Source: Cycas panzhihuaensis (Eukaryota > Cycadophyta). Taken from it: a stretch of DNA of 64,000 bases. The stretch is taken from positions 121,031,741 through 121,095,740 of the forward strand of contig CM041465.1 in the NCBI GenBank assembly GCA_023213395.1, in the 5' to 3' direction. The notes beneath the pieces are model-generated. The model was not told where the DNA came from and did no database searches. It saw nothing but the letters and a program-made list of their open reading frames with translations. Numbering within the stretch: the stretch's first letter is position 1; every line of letters starts with the position of its first letter. Below, in pieces: positions 1-9,940 of the stretch. The position numbers and the translations under genes are program-made.

Positions 1-887
1 ATGATGTAAGGAACGTTTGATGAAAACAACAAAAAAGGGTTCCTTTTAACCTTCAAGATCTGATGAAGTGATGAAGCCACAAGAAAGGTGTACTCAAGAA
101 ATGCTCCAAAGCCAACACAAACTCCACGCTTGAATTGTTGAGACTTAAAATGTCTCAACAATCCAACAAGAAAATTGTGATTTTATTAAGTTTCACAATG
201 AGCCTTTCCCTTTTTGAACTTAAGAAGGCCAAGGTCACCAACAAGATGCCAAAAAAATGAAGTTAGGTGGTAATTTTCTTCACCTTTACAATGTAGATAT
301 GCCTTTTGATTACATTAATTAAGCTCAATGATGCTTTAATAGCATGAAAGTGTGCTAAAAGAGCTTAAAACAGTAAGTACGAAAAGGTACTTTTAAGAAC
401 CACTTAAAAAGACTTTATAAGTGAGATTAAATCTCACTAAAAGAAAACAGATTTCTTAAGGTAATTAAGGCTGCCAATGTCTGTAAAAAAAAAAATTTTC
501 AAGTAGGCCCAAATTATAAAAACTTAAAGTCTTTTAAGATTCCCCTTTGAGAAATTTAAGTAAAAATTCTCTTAAAACCTTAAAAATTTGATTCTCATGA
601 GCAAATGGGCATTTTGTTAAAAAAATGCTATCAAGAGGTTGATTTTTCAATCTTTGAGCGCACTCTTTGTGTCTTGACTCAACAATGTCTTGACTTGGCT
701 TCTTGACTAAGCGATGTCTTGAGTTAATTTGTCTTGACTAGGCTTTGATTTTTAACCTTTGGTAGGCGGTGATGATTGTCTCCGAGTTGGCGAGTCTGAG
801 ACTTGCTTCTTGACTAAGCGATGTCTTGATCTCTTGAGTTGGCGAATAATGGCACCGAGAGAGCGACTTCTTGTTGAGCATGAGCTG

Positions 888-1043
888 GCGGTGATCTTGA
901 GTTGGCACGGTGGTAGCGATGATGAAGAGTTGTACCGGCAGCGGTGATCTTGACTTGGCACGGTGGTAGCGATGATGAAGAGTTGATTAATTTGGCGGTG
1001 ATCTTGACTTACGGTGGTAGCGATGATGAAGAGTTGGCCGATT
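888..1043. repeat. Three-copy tandem repeat, about 53 bp
   Basis: Three consecutive units begin near 888, 941 and 995. Each starts GCGGTGATCTTGA and contains GGTGGTAGCGATGATGAAGAG. The units differ by a few substitutions and a short deletion in the third. Looser versions of the CTTGAGT/CTTGACT word continue to about 1480, so the array is the best-preserved part of a larger degenerate repeat field in the leader of element E. Confidence 0.85.
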
Positions 1044-1628
1044 TTGAGATGATGCATTGAGTCTTGACTTCAATGAATGGTGGTACAGCCGATTTGGAGA
1101 TGACTGTATCGAGTGTTGACTTCAAAGAATGGTGGTTGGTGAACGATTTGGAGATGATTTGTGCTTGAGTCTTGACTTCGACAATGAGCTAAGCCGAAAC
1201 CTTCTTGGTGAGCCGATCTTCTTGGCGATTTGATGCTTGAAATGAGCGAGGCCGGTGGCGGTGATGAAGACCGCCCACCGCCGATTGGACGATGGATGAC
1301 AATGCAGCGATGATTGGACGATGTGAGTCTTCTTTGTGCATGAAATGAGCGATCTTGAGTTGGCATGCTAATCGGGCAATCTTGCTAGCTGGACAGCTTG
1401 AGTTGGACGACTTCTTGATTGGGTAGCCTTCGACTAATTTGGGCCGGTTAGGCGACTTGGCGACTAGGCAGCTCACTCGGCTGGGTCGAGCAGTCCTTGC
1501 ATGCGAGTCCGTAATGCATGAAATGGGGTTTCTTCAAGTGCGAGGAGGATAGTCCAAAGGTGCAGATTTCAAACGGATGAGATAATAAACTAACAGTGCC
1601 GAAACAAACTAAGTTCAGAAACCTTTCA

Positions 1629-1640
1629 GCTCCGATACCA
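1629..1640 (-). promoter_or_regulatory. Primer-binding site of element E
   Basis: Read on the minus strand the site is TGGTATCGGAGC, one base from the common plant LTR-element site TGGTATCAGAGC that pairs with the 3' end of initiator tRNA-Met. It sits two bases inside the LTR end at 1643. This fixes the orientation of element E as minus and marks the adjacent LTR as its 5' LTR. Confidence 0.8.
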
Positions 1641-1642
1641 AA

Positions 1643-2173
1643 TGTGAAAATGGGCATTAGGCCACATTAGTCCCAAGATCATAGGTAAAAGCACAATACT
1701 ACAAATGCATGAAGCATAAAACATAAAGAACACAAAGAGAAATAGGAGCAAGATCAAGATATCAGAAATGGGAGTTGGAATTAGTCCAACCACCAAAGAA
1801 TGCTTGACTTGATTAGCAAACTGACAGAATAACAATGAGCTCCTCCTCTTATGATGAGCAACAATGAAGAGAGGCCTCTTTAAATAGAAGAAGATGAGAG
1901 GCCAAAGGCTATTGCATGATTGACAAGTGTCAATCATGCAATGCATGCTTGCATGTAGGACAAGTGTCCATTGGGAGCTCATGTGAGCAAAAGTGCAAGG
2001 GGGTCTTTTGACCCTTAAGTTACAACGTTATGTCACTAGACATAAAGTGGGTGTGTACTTTATCACTTAAGTGATAAAGTTACACCTAAAGTACAAAAGT
2101 GCACACATAATACAAGAATAGAAAGTACATTAGCTTAACATTATAAACATAAGGTAAACCATGAGGTTTAACA
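1643..2173 (-). repeat. 5' LTR of copia-like element E
   Basis: On the minus strand the LTR opens TGTTAAACCTCATGG and closes in a CA end next to the primer-binding site, so it has the usual TG..CA ends. Its parts match the LTRs of element D: the start, the 24-base palindrome built on ACTTTATCACTTAAGTGATAAAGT split at its centre, and the terminal GGCCTAATGCCCATTTTCA stretch. The five bases on each side (CCAAA, AGTAC) do not match, as expected because the inner side of a 5' LTR is element sequence. The partner LTR is outside the window. Confidence 0.75.
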
Positions 2174-2299
2174 AGTACCACATTCATACATTGATAAATA
2201 AGAGCAGAGATGAAATGAAAATAGATTAACAACATAACTTGGTGCAAAAATCTAGTAGTTTACAACCCTCTTCGAGGCAAGAGCGATTCTCCAACAGGC
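2174..2299. other. Short interval left of element D
   Basis: There is no coding signal. Its right end (AGAGCGATTCTCCAACAGGC) joins directly to 5242 onward once element D and one copy of its target duplication are removed. Together with 5242-5481 it could be a remnant minus-strand LTR, because the rejoined piece ends in GGAATGCTACA, much like the LTR end of gypsy J at 61511. This is a weak inference. Confidence 0.3.
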
Positions 2300-2535
2300 T
2301 GTTAAACCTTATGTTTAAATGTTAAGTGAATGTATTTTTATTTTTCATGTAATATATGCACTTTATACTTTAGGAGTGACTTATCACTTAAGTGATAAAG
2401 TGCACACCCACATTCTTTCTAGTGACACAACGTTGTCACTAAAGGGTCAATGGACCCTCATGCACCTTTTTGAGTAATCCAAGTGATGTATGTTGGATGT
2501 TTGACACTTGTCAAACATCCAAGGCCTTGGTGAGG
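2300..2535 (+). repeat. Truncated 5' LTR of element D
   Basis: It matches the first part of the 3' LTR at 4658 almost base for base up to the AGGCCTT(A)GGTGAGG stretch, where the 3' LTR continues and this copy switches to histone H3 sequence. The lost part contains the TATA box and transcript start region seen in the 3' LTR. A 30-base inverted repeat at 2493-2522 lies just before the break. Confidence 0.9.
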
Positions 2536-2637
2536 GAGATTGCTCAGGATTTTAAAACGGATCTGAGGTTCCAAACGACGGCCGTGGCGGCTTTGCAGGA
2601 AGCTTCGGAGGCTTATTTGGTAGGGCTATTTGAGGAC
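2527..2637 (+). pseudogene. Histone H3 fragment captured in element D
   Basis: The frame starting at 2527 reads 37 codons that match histone H3 from about Leu70 to Asp106. Recognisable pieces are [32 protein letters not shown] and the Lys79 context DFKTD. No stop or frameshift interrupts it. H3 is a core nucleosome histone; this piece covers the end of helix 1, loop 1 and most of helix 2 of the histone fold, so it cannot fold or function alone. The left edge overlaps copia LTR sequence at GGTGAGG and the right edge overlaps integrase sequence at GAGGAC, so both joins look like short-homology joins. The residues fit canonical H3 rather than the plant centromeric variant. Confidence 0.88.
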
Positions 2638-3130
2638 ATTCGGGTGTACTGCGTATATGCACATACCAGATCAACAAAGAACTAAGTTGGACAAACATAG
2701 CCTTAAATGCATCTTTGTAGGATATGCAATCCATAGCAAAGCCTATAAGTTGTATGATCCAGTTGGGAGAAAAATGCATCTCTCAAGAGATGTAATCTTT
2801 GTTGAGGATGATAAAAAAGAGTTGGATATGGCATCAATCCAACCCCCCATTGACAAAGGGAAAAAGATTGTTGAGGACTTCCCTTCCCCTCAATCTTTCA
2901 CACCATGTTCTTCATCTGCACCTTCTGTACCATCTACTTCATCTTCATTTGATCCACTTGAACCTTCCACTTCATCTTCTGCTGCTCCTACACTTAGACC
3001 AGAAGATATTGAGGTTCATGCCACATCATTTCAGAAGTTACCTAAGTGGTACACTCATGCGGTACAGGATGGTCACAGCATTGAAGGAAACGTCCATCAA
3101 AGTTTCGAAGAAACAAACTTTGCACTTATG
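2630..3130 (+). pseudogene. Copia integrase C-terminus and linker (element D)
   Basis: The translation begins at [10 protein letters not shown], runs through SLKCIFVGYA and KAYKLYDP, and reaches LSRDVIFVED. These are the standard C-terminal integrase landmarks of Ty1/copia polyproteins. A Ser/Pro/Thr-rich linker follows. The catalytic core with the DDE residues is missing, replaced upstream by the H3 fragment and LTR. The frame shifts before the reverse transcriptase. It is non-functional. Confidence 0.9.
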
Positions 3131-3135
3131 GTCAA

Positions 3136-4650
3136 GTGCTTTCTATTGATGAGCCTACTACCTTTTCGGAGGCTTCACAAAGAGAAAGTTGGAAAGCAGC
3201 CATGGATGAGGAGATTCAATCCATTCACAAGAATGGTACTTGGGACTTGGTCGAATTGCCTCCACACAAACAGGCAATCAGTTGTAAATGGGTCTACAAG
3301 ACCAAATTCCATTCTGATGGGACACTCAAGCGACAGAAAGCTAGACTTGTAGCAATGGGGTTGAAACAAAAGAAGGAATTGATTACGAGGAGACCTTTGC
3401 ACCTGTAGCAAACATGAACACCATCAGACTTCTCTTGGCCTTAGCTGCACAATGCAAATGGGCCGTCTATCAAATGGACGTGAAGCGCCTTCCTCAGCGG
3501 CGATCTTCAAGAGGAGGTATACTTGGAGCAACCTCCACGGTTACAAGGAACAAGGCAAGGAGCATTTAGTATGTCGCCTCAAGAAGGCTTTGTATGGCTT
3601 GAAGCAAGCTCCTAGGGCATGGTACGCAAAAATCGATGAATACTTTTTGAGACATGGGTTTCATCGATCCACATCCGATCCAAACTTGTACATCAAACAT
3701 GAACATCACCATGTCACTTATATTGCCTTGTATGTAGATGACTTAGTGATCACGGTGATGACACTAAGCTCATCAATGTTCTCCAAGATGACTTGAAGAG
3801 AAGTTTTGAGATGGTGATCTTGGACTTCTCCATTACTTTCTAGGCTTTGAGGTATGGCGTGACGGTGTATCTTCATTTCCCAAGCAAAATATTCTTGGGA
3901 CATCTTGCGAGATTCGGGATGCACGATCGCAAGACAGGCGCCTACACCCATGGAGAAACGGCACCAAGCTTTCCCTTAATGAGGAAGTGAACCCAGATCC
4001 ACACTTTACCGGCGGTTGATTGGGAGTCTCATTTATCTCACCAACACTTGGCCGGATATTTCATTCTTTGTTGGGATTTGCTCTCGTTACATGTCTCAAC
4101 CCAATCGATACATCGAATGCAAAGAAAACGCATACTCAAGTATATCAAAGGAACATTGCGCTTGGACTTGAGTATGTACATAAGGAGAACTTCACTTTAG
4201 AGGGGTTCTCGATTCGATTAGGTGATGCCGGGATAGCGGAAATCTACCTCGGTTCTTGTTTTACCCTTGGTTCAAGAATTGTTTCATGGAGTTGCAAGAA
4301 GCAACCAAATGTTACCTTGTCCTCCAGGCAAGCAGTACAAAGTCGGTCATGACTTGTGAGGCTATCCGCCACGGATTCTTGGTGAGCTTGGATTTCGGCA
4401 GTTGACCGACCTTCATTGTGACAATCAAAGTGTCCTCAAGCTAACTAAGAATCTCGCTTTTCCACGACGACCAAGCATATTGAAGTTCACCACCATTTCA
4501 TCGGGGAGCATGTACACGGTGAGATCACACTTCAATATCGACCAGCGGAGGAACAGACGGCAGAGATATCTTTACCAAGCCACTTGGTAGAGACAAATTT
4601 GTAAAATTCAGAGATGGTCTTGGTGTCCGACTTAACATTATAAACAGTAA
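3136..4650 (+). pseudogene. Copia reverse transcriptase and RNase H (element D)
   Basis: Landmarks of the copia reverse transcriptase follow in order: ESWKAAMDEEIQSI, NGTWDLVELPP, CKWVYKTKF, KARLVA, YQMDV, ALYGLKQAPRAWY and the intact YVDD catalytic box near 3731-3742. RNase H follows, with LHCDNQSVLKL near 4410 and the tail ending in GRDKFVKFRDGLG before the polypurine tract. Several frameshifts and stops separate these pieces, so no enzyme can be made. The order and spacing are otherwise normal for the family. Confidence 0.9.
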
Positions 4651-4657
4651 GGGGGGG
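4647..4657 (+). promoter_or_regulatory. Polypurine tract of element D
   Basis: The purine run AGTAAGGGGGGG lies immediately before the 3' LTR start, where the plus-strand primer of LTR retrotransposons is expected. Its position supports the LTR boundary at 4658. Confidence 0.8.
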
Positions 4658-5236
4658 TGTTAAACCTTATGTTTAAATGTTAAGTGAATGTATTTTTATT
4701 TTTCATGTAATATATGCACTTTATACTTTAGGAGTGACTTATCACTTAAGTGATAAAGTGCACACCCACATTCTTTCTAGTGACACAACGTTGTCACTAA
4801 AGGGTCAATGGACCCTCATGCACCTTTTTTGAGTAATCCAAGTGATGTATGTTGGATGTTTGACACTTGTCAAACATCCAAGGCCTTAGGTGAGGATCCA
4901 AGCACTTTTGCTCATGATCCAAGTCATGTATCTTGGATGTTTGACACTTGTCAAACATCCAAGGCCTTAGGTCTCTCATTTCACTCTATATAAAGAGACC
5001 TCTCCTCATTGTCTCATAAGGAGAGTTGGAGCTGTATTGTTATGCTATCAGTTTGCTAATCAAGCTGTTTTCCTCTTGGGAGGTTGGACCAATTCCAACT
5101 CCACATATTGGGTATCATTTTCTCTTGCTCCTATTTCAGTTTGTGCTCTTTATGCTTTCATGCTTTCATGCATTTATAGTATTGTGATTGTACTTATGAT
5201 CTTGGGATTAATGTGGCCTAATGCCCATTTTCAACA
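4658..5236 (+). repeat. 3' LTR of element D
   Basis: This is a full LTR with TG..CA ends (579 bp). It contains a TATA box in CTATATAAAGAGACC near 4987, and upstream of it two perfect 30-base inverted repeats. The region after the TATA box should hold the transcript start and polyadenylation signals. It is the only complete LTR of the element, because the 5' copy is truncated. Confidence 0.9.
4852..4962. repeat. Two perfect inverted repeats in LTR of D
   Basis: At 4852-4881 and 4933-4962 the arms TTGGATGTTTGACA and TGTCAAACATCCAA are separated by CT. The same element occurs once in the 5' LTR (2493-2522). A related palindrome with different arms (GCATGTTCGACA, same CT spacer) lies at 5960-5985 in element F. 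They sit 25-135 bases upstream of the TATA box and could be binding sites or hairpins. Confidence 0.9.
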
Positions 5237-5241
5237 CAGGC

Positions 5242-5481
5242 ACGAGGCCCTAATGGCATGAAGCCATTATACTAAACATAACAAAATTCTCCAAGAATGC
5301 TTTACAAATGGGGAAAGCTTCTCTATTTATAGCCTTCAAAATCAAACTCCTATTTTTCCCTCTAGGAAATCGACTTCAAAATGAAACAAAATAAATGATT
5401 CTTTTTTTAATTCTCCTAAAAAGCGACTTCCTAATAATACTTTCTTCTATAAAACTAACATCATCCTTATTTTAGGAATGC
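5242..5481. other. Interval between elements D and F
   Basis: This is AT-rich sequence without coding signal, including CTCTATTTATAG near 5320. It rejoins 2174-2299 when element D is removed. The end at about 5479 (GGAATGCTACA) resembles the minus-strand gypsy LTR end at 61511, so it may be an LTR remnant. I cannot assign it with confidence. Confidence 0.3.
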
Positions 5482-5658
5482 TACATCGAGGTCCATCACT
5501 TCATCAGAGAGCATGTGTAGAACGGTGAGATTGATCTTGTCTATAGGCCAATAGATCAACAACTAGCAGATATCTTTGCCAAATCACTTGGTAGAGAAAA
5601 GGTTGAGATTTTTAGACATGGCCTTGGGGTTAGACTTAACAATATAAACATTAAAGGC
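5482..5658 (+). pseudogene. Copia RNase H C-terminal tail (element F)
   Basis: The frame reads HIEVHH..IREHV, then GEIDLVYRP, LADIFAKSLGREKVEIFRHG and LGVRLN, the conserved end of copia RNase H. Everything upstream of this tail is missing, and one in-frame stop lies after REHV. A polypurine run (TTAAAGGCGGGGGGG) and an LTR follow directly, in the normal order for the 3' end of a plus-strand element. It is a 5'-truncated remnant. Confidence 0.85.
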
Positions 5659-5665
5659 GGGGGGG

Positions 5666-5792
5666 TGTAGAACCTTATATATTATGTAAGTATACACCCA
5701 CATTTACTAGTGTTGTATTATGTTGTAATTTATGTGTCAATGGACTCTTTATTTGCACATATGCATGCATGATTGAACAATTGTCCAACATG
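5666..5792 (+). repeat. Partial LTR copy of element F
   Basis: The sequence starts TGTAGAACC right after the polypurine tract and matches the first part of the LTR that follows, with an internal deletion. It stops at CAATTGTCCAACATG, where a second LTR start begins. It is a U3-region duplication or the product of recombination between LTRs. Confidence 0.75.
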
Positions 5793-6226
5793 TGTAGAAC
5801 CTTTATGTTTTAGTGTTAAGTTATGTATTATGTAAGTACACACCCACATTTTCTAGTGTTGTATTATGTTGCAACTTATGGGTCGATGGACCCTTTACTC
5901 TCTTTTTGCATATATGTATGCATGATTGGACAATTGTTCAACATGCAAGGTACTTGTATGCATGTTCGACACTTGTCGAACATGCAGTACCCCAAAGGGG
6001 AACCTTTTCACCTATATATATGAGATCATTTTCTCATGTATGATATAGTGAGAGTGAGATGTATTATTATGCTGCTGAGTTGAATACAAGTTAATCTTAT
6101 TGGAGCTAGGATCAATTTCTCCTCTTCCATTTCGTATTGTACTTATGTGCTTGCTCATTTTTAGTTTACTGTTGATGCTAATAATCTTTATCTAGTTATT
6201 CATTGTTTCCAAATGATCCACAATCA
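5793..6226 (+). repeat. LTR of element F
   Basis: It starts TGTAGAACCTTTATG and carries the palindrome at 5960-5985, then a TATATATA stretch near 6013. The internal order matches the LTRs of elements A and D (ACACCCACATT block, palindrome, TATA box, GGATCAATTYCT block). The end is placed at the CA near 6226 by comparison with the LTR of A and is approximate. Confidence 0.65.
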
Positions 6227-6262
6227 TCAAGGTTGTGAGGACTTTCAACCACTAAATCTAAT

Positions 6263-7290
6263 ACTACCCTTGGTACCATTTGAAAAATGGGGTCTTGATT
6301 TTGTTGAGCCAGTTAAACTAGTAGCTCGACGATCCCAAGCTTGATGTATCTTAGTGGTTACAAATTATATGACCAAATGGGTAGAAGTAAGACTACTGAA
6401 GAAAGTAGATGTTGATAGTATAAATAGATTTCTATATGAAGTGATCATAGCACAATATGGTTGCTCTTTGGAGATAGTAAGCGACTAGGGATCACTTTTT
6501 CTGAATCAAGTGATGGAAGAATTGACATAAAAAATTCTAATTAGTCATTGTAAATCAATGCCCTGCTATGCCAAAGTAAATGGACAAGTAGAAAGTTTGA
6601 GCAAGATTACTGAGAATTGCTTACAAAAAATCTATGATGTGGGAAGGTCAGACTAGGTGGAAAGGCTACTAGCAATCTTGTGGACTTTTCTTATGAACTA
6701 CAAAAGAGCTGCAGGATAGACACCATTCTAGTTAGTTTATGGGATGGAAACCATCATTTTGGTCAAGTTTGAATTGGCAAGCCTTTGAGTAGCCATGACT
6801 TGTTGACTCAATGATGTAGATTTCCTACGAGAACAATTGCAACAACTTTTGCAACTAGAAGGAACCAAGTATAAAGCAAAGTGGTTGTAGAATATCGAAA
6901 AGATGCGGAAAAAGGTGTGGCATGATTGCCAGCTATAGGCACTTGAATTCCAGAAACGAGATCAAGTATTGTTGTACGATAACAAATTTTGCACACACCT
7001 AGGGAAATTGAAGGTAAGGTGGATCAAACCATACCTTGTGGATATGATTTTCACTAATGGTTCAATACGACTAAGAGAAATTGATGGATAACAACTACCA
7101 ACAGTGGTAAATGGTAGTCAATTGAGACCCTACCACAATTGGAGTATGAAAAATCTACCAGAGGAATCAATTGGTTGTACCATAATGTGTTGCTTGAAGT
7201 TGGAGACAATTGAGGTTGCCTTGGTACTAGAACATGATTCCAATCTAGTACTTGAAAATAAAAATACAAAAAAAAATAGAAGAAAAAAAA
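6263..7290 (+). pseudogene. Ty3/gypsy integrase (element G), degraded
   Basis: Recognisable pieces are FEKWGLDFVEPV, ILVVTNYMTKWVE, a VSD(stop)GS block, VNGQVESLSKI and LVYGMET, which follow gypsy integrase core order. The first catalytic Asp region reads LDFV, the second Asp is kept just before a stop, and the Glu is in GQVES. The C-terminal part reads RDQVLLYDNKF..LGKLKVRWIKPYLVD and PYHNW. Many in-frame stops make it a dead copy. Confidence 0.8.
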
Positions 7291-9116
7291 AACTGTAACT
7301 CAAATCATACATCTAAGCAACACCATCATATGGCAAGTGTTTGAAAGAAAAAAACAAAAAAAGAAGATAAGAATATATATGGGTAAAAAAAAAGGGCGCA
7401 ATGAAAATATATAAAAAGAGATATTATTATTGTGAAAAAATAGGGTGGGGGGATATTATTTTTTCTATTAAAAAAAAATTGAGGATATATATAAAAAGAG
7501 AAAAAAGGATATTAGATTAAAAAACAAAAAGAGGGGAGAGTTTAAGTAAATGTTATTTCAAAAATACTCTGCGTTTTAATAATGAATGATATTGAGAATG
7601 CATAAAATAAAGGAATGCATAGTGCACTTTTGCACTATACATTCCTTTAAGCATTTCGACATGAACACACAACAGAACACCCAAGAATTAAAGTGAATAC
7701 TTAATTCATTTTTGGCGTCATTTTGACAAGAGTGAGTTCTAGAGTGATCAACACCATCATGAGCAAGCATCCCAGGCAGTTTGGTAGAGAAGCAAGCATC
7801 CAAATTGACATATGTTCTATAAGCGAACACATGGAGCATACCTCTGGTTTGTCCACTAGCAAACCCTAGTTTTTGTGTTTTCATCTTCTTAGTGTTAGCC
7901 ATTGCTTGTTATTTTTCCATTTTGTCCAACATGAAGACCACAAGGTGCAAAGAAAACCATCTGACAAAGTTCAAGGCCGAGTTGGATGGGTTGCCAACAG
8001 CTTTTAGGGCCAAGGTTCTACAGGCAGGTTGGGGAGAATACATTCACCTAGATCCATTGTATTGAGACCCATAGTTGATGGAGAAAATATTGCTAGAGTT
8101 GAAGAAAAATATGGGGCGCAACTAACTAGATAATAACATAGTGCATTCACTCATAAGACTTCCTAAGGAGGGGGATGTCTTAGCTGCCACAAAACAATCA
8201 TGGTTAATTTTGAAATTTGGGTGAAGTAGATCTGCAAGGAGCACACCCAAATATTCTCCGATGGAATTAGAGTTGTGGACATCATGGATGTGAGGTTATA
8301 ATGGGTGGTAAAGGTGATTGTCACCCAATTCTTATCAAAACAGAAGCGTACATACATTTGAGGGGGAATGATGCCAGTGTTGTCATAGTTTTATGATGCA
8401 TTTCATTTAAATTGGTCAAAATTTTTGGCATCAAATGCAAAACAACAAATAGTGAAATTAAACATCCATCCCTTCCAATATCTTTCGTTGTTTTTGGTCA
8501 TCCTGTCGCATTAATGTACGAGCACAACCACTAAAACAACCCATTCGACAAGATGAACCATTAATAAAATAGTAGGTGGTATCTTTTTTGGAGAATATTT
8601 AGGACGTGGACAAAAGGAAGAGTGAATGAAGAAATGGAAAGGGTGTTGAAATGGCTATAATAAGCACCAACCAGCCTTATTTATTACCAATCCAAATAGG
8701 TGGTGAAAAGCAATGCCAAACAGAGGCATGGGGCAGTGGAGGAGGAAAACATTGAATCCAAGCCCTCATTGGAGGAATGGACACAATGGAGGAAGAATTC
8801 CCTCCTATCACAGAATTGGAGAAACATCCTCTTAGTAGCAAGTTTCTATGGAAGGGAAGAGTTGATAGATCATCTAGATGGTGGAGGAATTGGAGGTAGG
8901 TTAGAAAGTGGAGATTGTCGCTTTAAAAGAAAAATTGAAGGATAAAGATACTATTATTGCCACCCTCACAAATCAATGAAGACATATTAAAAGGCAATGA
9001 AGCTACGACATATGTAGGGCAACAAGAGAAACCTTGATGCAGGTGGGGGAGAGACAAAATCCAAAATTTTGAAATTGAGCAAGGATGCTCAGCCCTTTTT
9101 GTTCACTTGGGATAGA
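7291..9116 (+). other. Non-coding 3' region of element G
   Basis: About 1.8 kb lies between the end of the integrase and the 3' LTR. It opens with a purine-rich, A-run-rich stretch (7260-7560). A 108-codon minus-strand open frame (7576-7902) and an 81-codon plus-strand frame (8700-8945) have no similarity I recognise. The equivalent region in element C is much shorter. Confidence 0.5.
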
Positions 9117-9940
9117 TGTTGGGGTAAAATTTGGTACTTATGTGCTTTTGGACAATGGAAAATTAATAAAGCATGTCTAGCTTAATCTGATGAGTGCAAG
9201 AACGCATCAACCAAGGGTCATATAGAAGAACGTAGGATAGAAACTAGGGAAAACTGCCAAAAAGGGGCTCTTAGTGAACACTTGATAGGTTGTGTTCCCA
9301 AATGGAATGCAACACAATCCAGAATGTATGCGGAGCACACCTTGAGGAACACATGTAGTGCACAATCCAATAAGAAAGATATGCTCTAGATCTGCTAACG
9401 TTATTCATGGACATACGCTTGTACGGTTGAAAGGATGTATTAAGAGGTGTAACTAATGAGTTATCTGAAAAATGTGCAATTTGTTATGAAAAAGAACGAT
9501 TGTGACCAAAAGTCACAACTGCTCCCTAAAAGGCATGCATTGGTGCATTTAATGTTCATTTCTCCACCATTTTGGTGTGAGAGCTAAGTTAGTCAATTGT
9601 ATATCATGTTTCTAATGGGGAATGTATATAGAAATGTTCTCCAAATGATGTAAAATCCATTGGACATTGGTATTACTTAAAGAGATTACGAGTTGCATGG
9701 AACATGTGTACTTTGATCATGATTGTGATTGATTTATGAGTTTATGCTATGATGTGATGATCGATATGATGGCATTGTGATGTTATGATGATGTGCTTAT
9801 GCTATGTGAATGAATTGATGAGTGTATATGGCATATGTGTGATATGCTATGAAACTGACACGTTGGCCAAACCCTAAGTAGACTACTTGAAAGTGTCCCT
9901 TGACAAGTGTACTTCCTAAGGAGCAGAAGTAAGATCAACA
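9117..9940 (+). repeat. 3' LTR of element G
   Basis: It starts TGTTGGGGTAAAATT after GGATAGA, the same context as the LTR start of element C, and ends TAAGATCAACA against TAAGTCAACA in C. The length (824 bp) is close to the 826-835 bp LTRs of C. An internal GTGAGAGC(T/C) block and a CTTGACAAGTG block near the end are shared. Divergence from C is high, so G is an older or separate subfamily. Confidence 0.75.

Larger units (their letters stand above)
1..1642 (-). mobile_element. Leader of partial copia-like element E
   Basis: This stretch lies immediately downstream (minus strand) of a primer-binding site and LTR, so it should be the 5' untranslated leader of an element whose coding part lies left of the window. 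I see no gag, protease or other recognisable protein on either strand. Positions 1-660 are AT-rich, with many short TTAAAA/CTTAAA words. Positions 660-1480 are richer in G and contain many CTTGAGT/CTTGACT words followed by GGC, including a clear three-copy tandem repeat. Short minus-strand open frames are proline, serine and histidine rich and look like chance. Assignment to the leader is inferred from the adjacent LTR and primer site. Confidence 0.5.
2300..5236 (+). mobile_element. Copia element D, complete insertion, internally rearranged
   Basis: The element starts and ends with related LTRs (TGTTAAACC.. and ..TTTTCAACA) and is flanked by a perfect 5-bp duplication CAGGC at 2295-2299 and 5237-5241. 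At 2,937 bp it is far shorter than a full copia element. The 5' LTR is cut after about 236 bases. The primer site, gag, protease and most of integrase are absent, and a histone H3 coding fragment sits at the join. Because the target duplication brackets the whole rearranged unit, either it inserted in this form or it lost its middle afterwards. It cannot move by itself. Confidence 0.9.
6227..9940 (+). mobile_element. 5'-truncated gypsy element G
   Basis: The segment runs from a degraded integrase through a long non-coding stretch to a 3' LTR. The post-integrase sequence and the last bases before the LTR (GAGCAAGGATGCTCA) match element C at 26700-26748, so G and C belong to one family. G keeps the integrase that C lost. 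Its 5' half is missing and it begins right after the LTR of F. Confidence 0.75.

Noticed and set aside
7576-7902. 108-codon minus-strand frame as a gene
   Set aside because: No recognised domain, no splice or promoter context, and it lies inside the 3' region of a degraded gypsy element.
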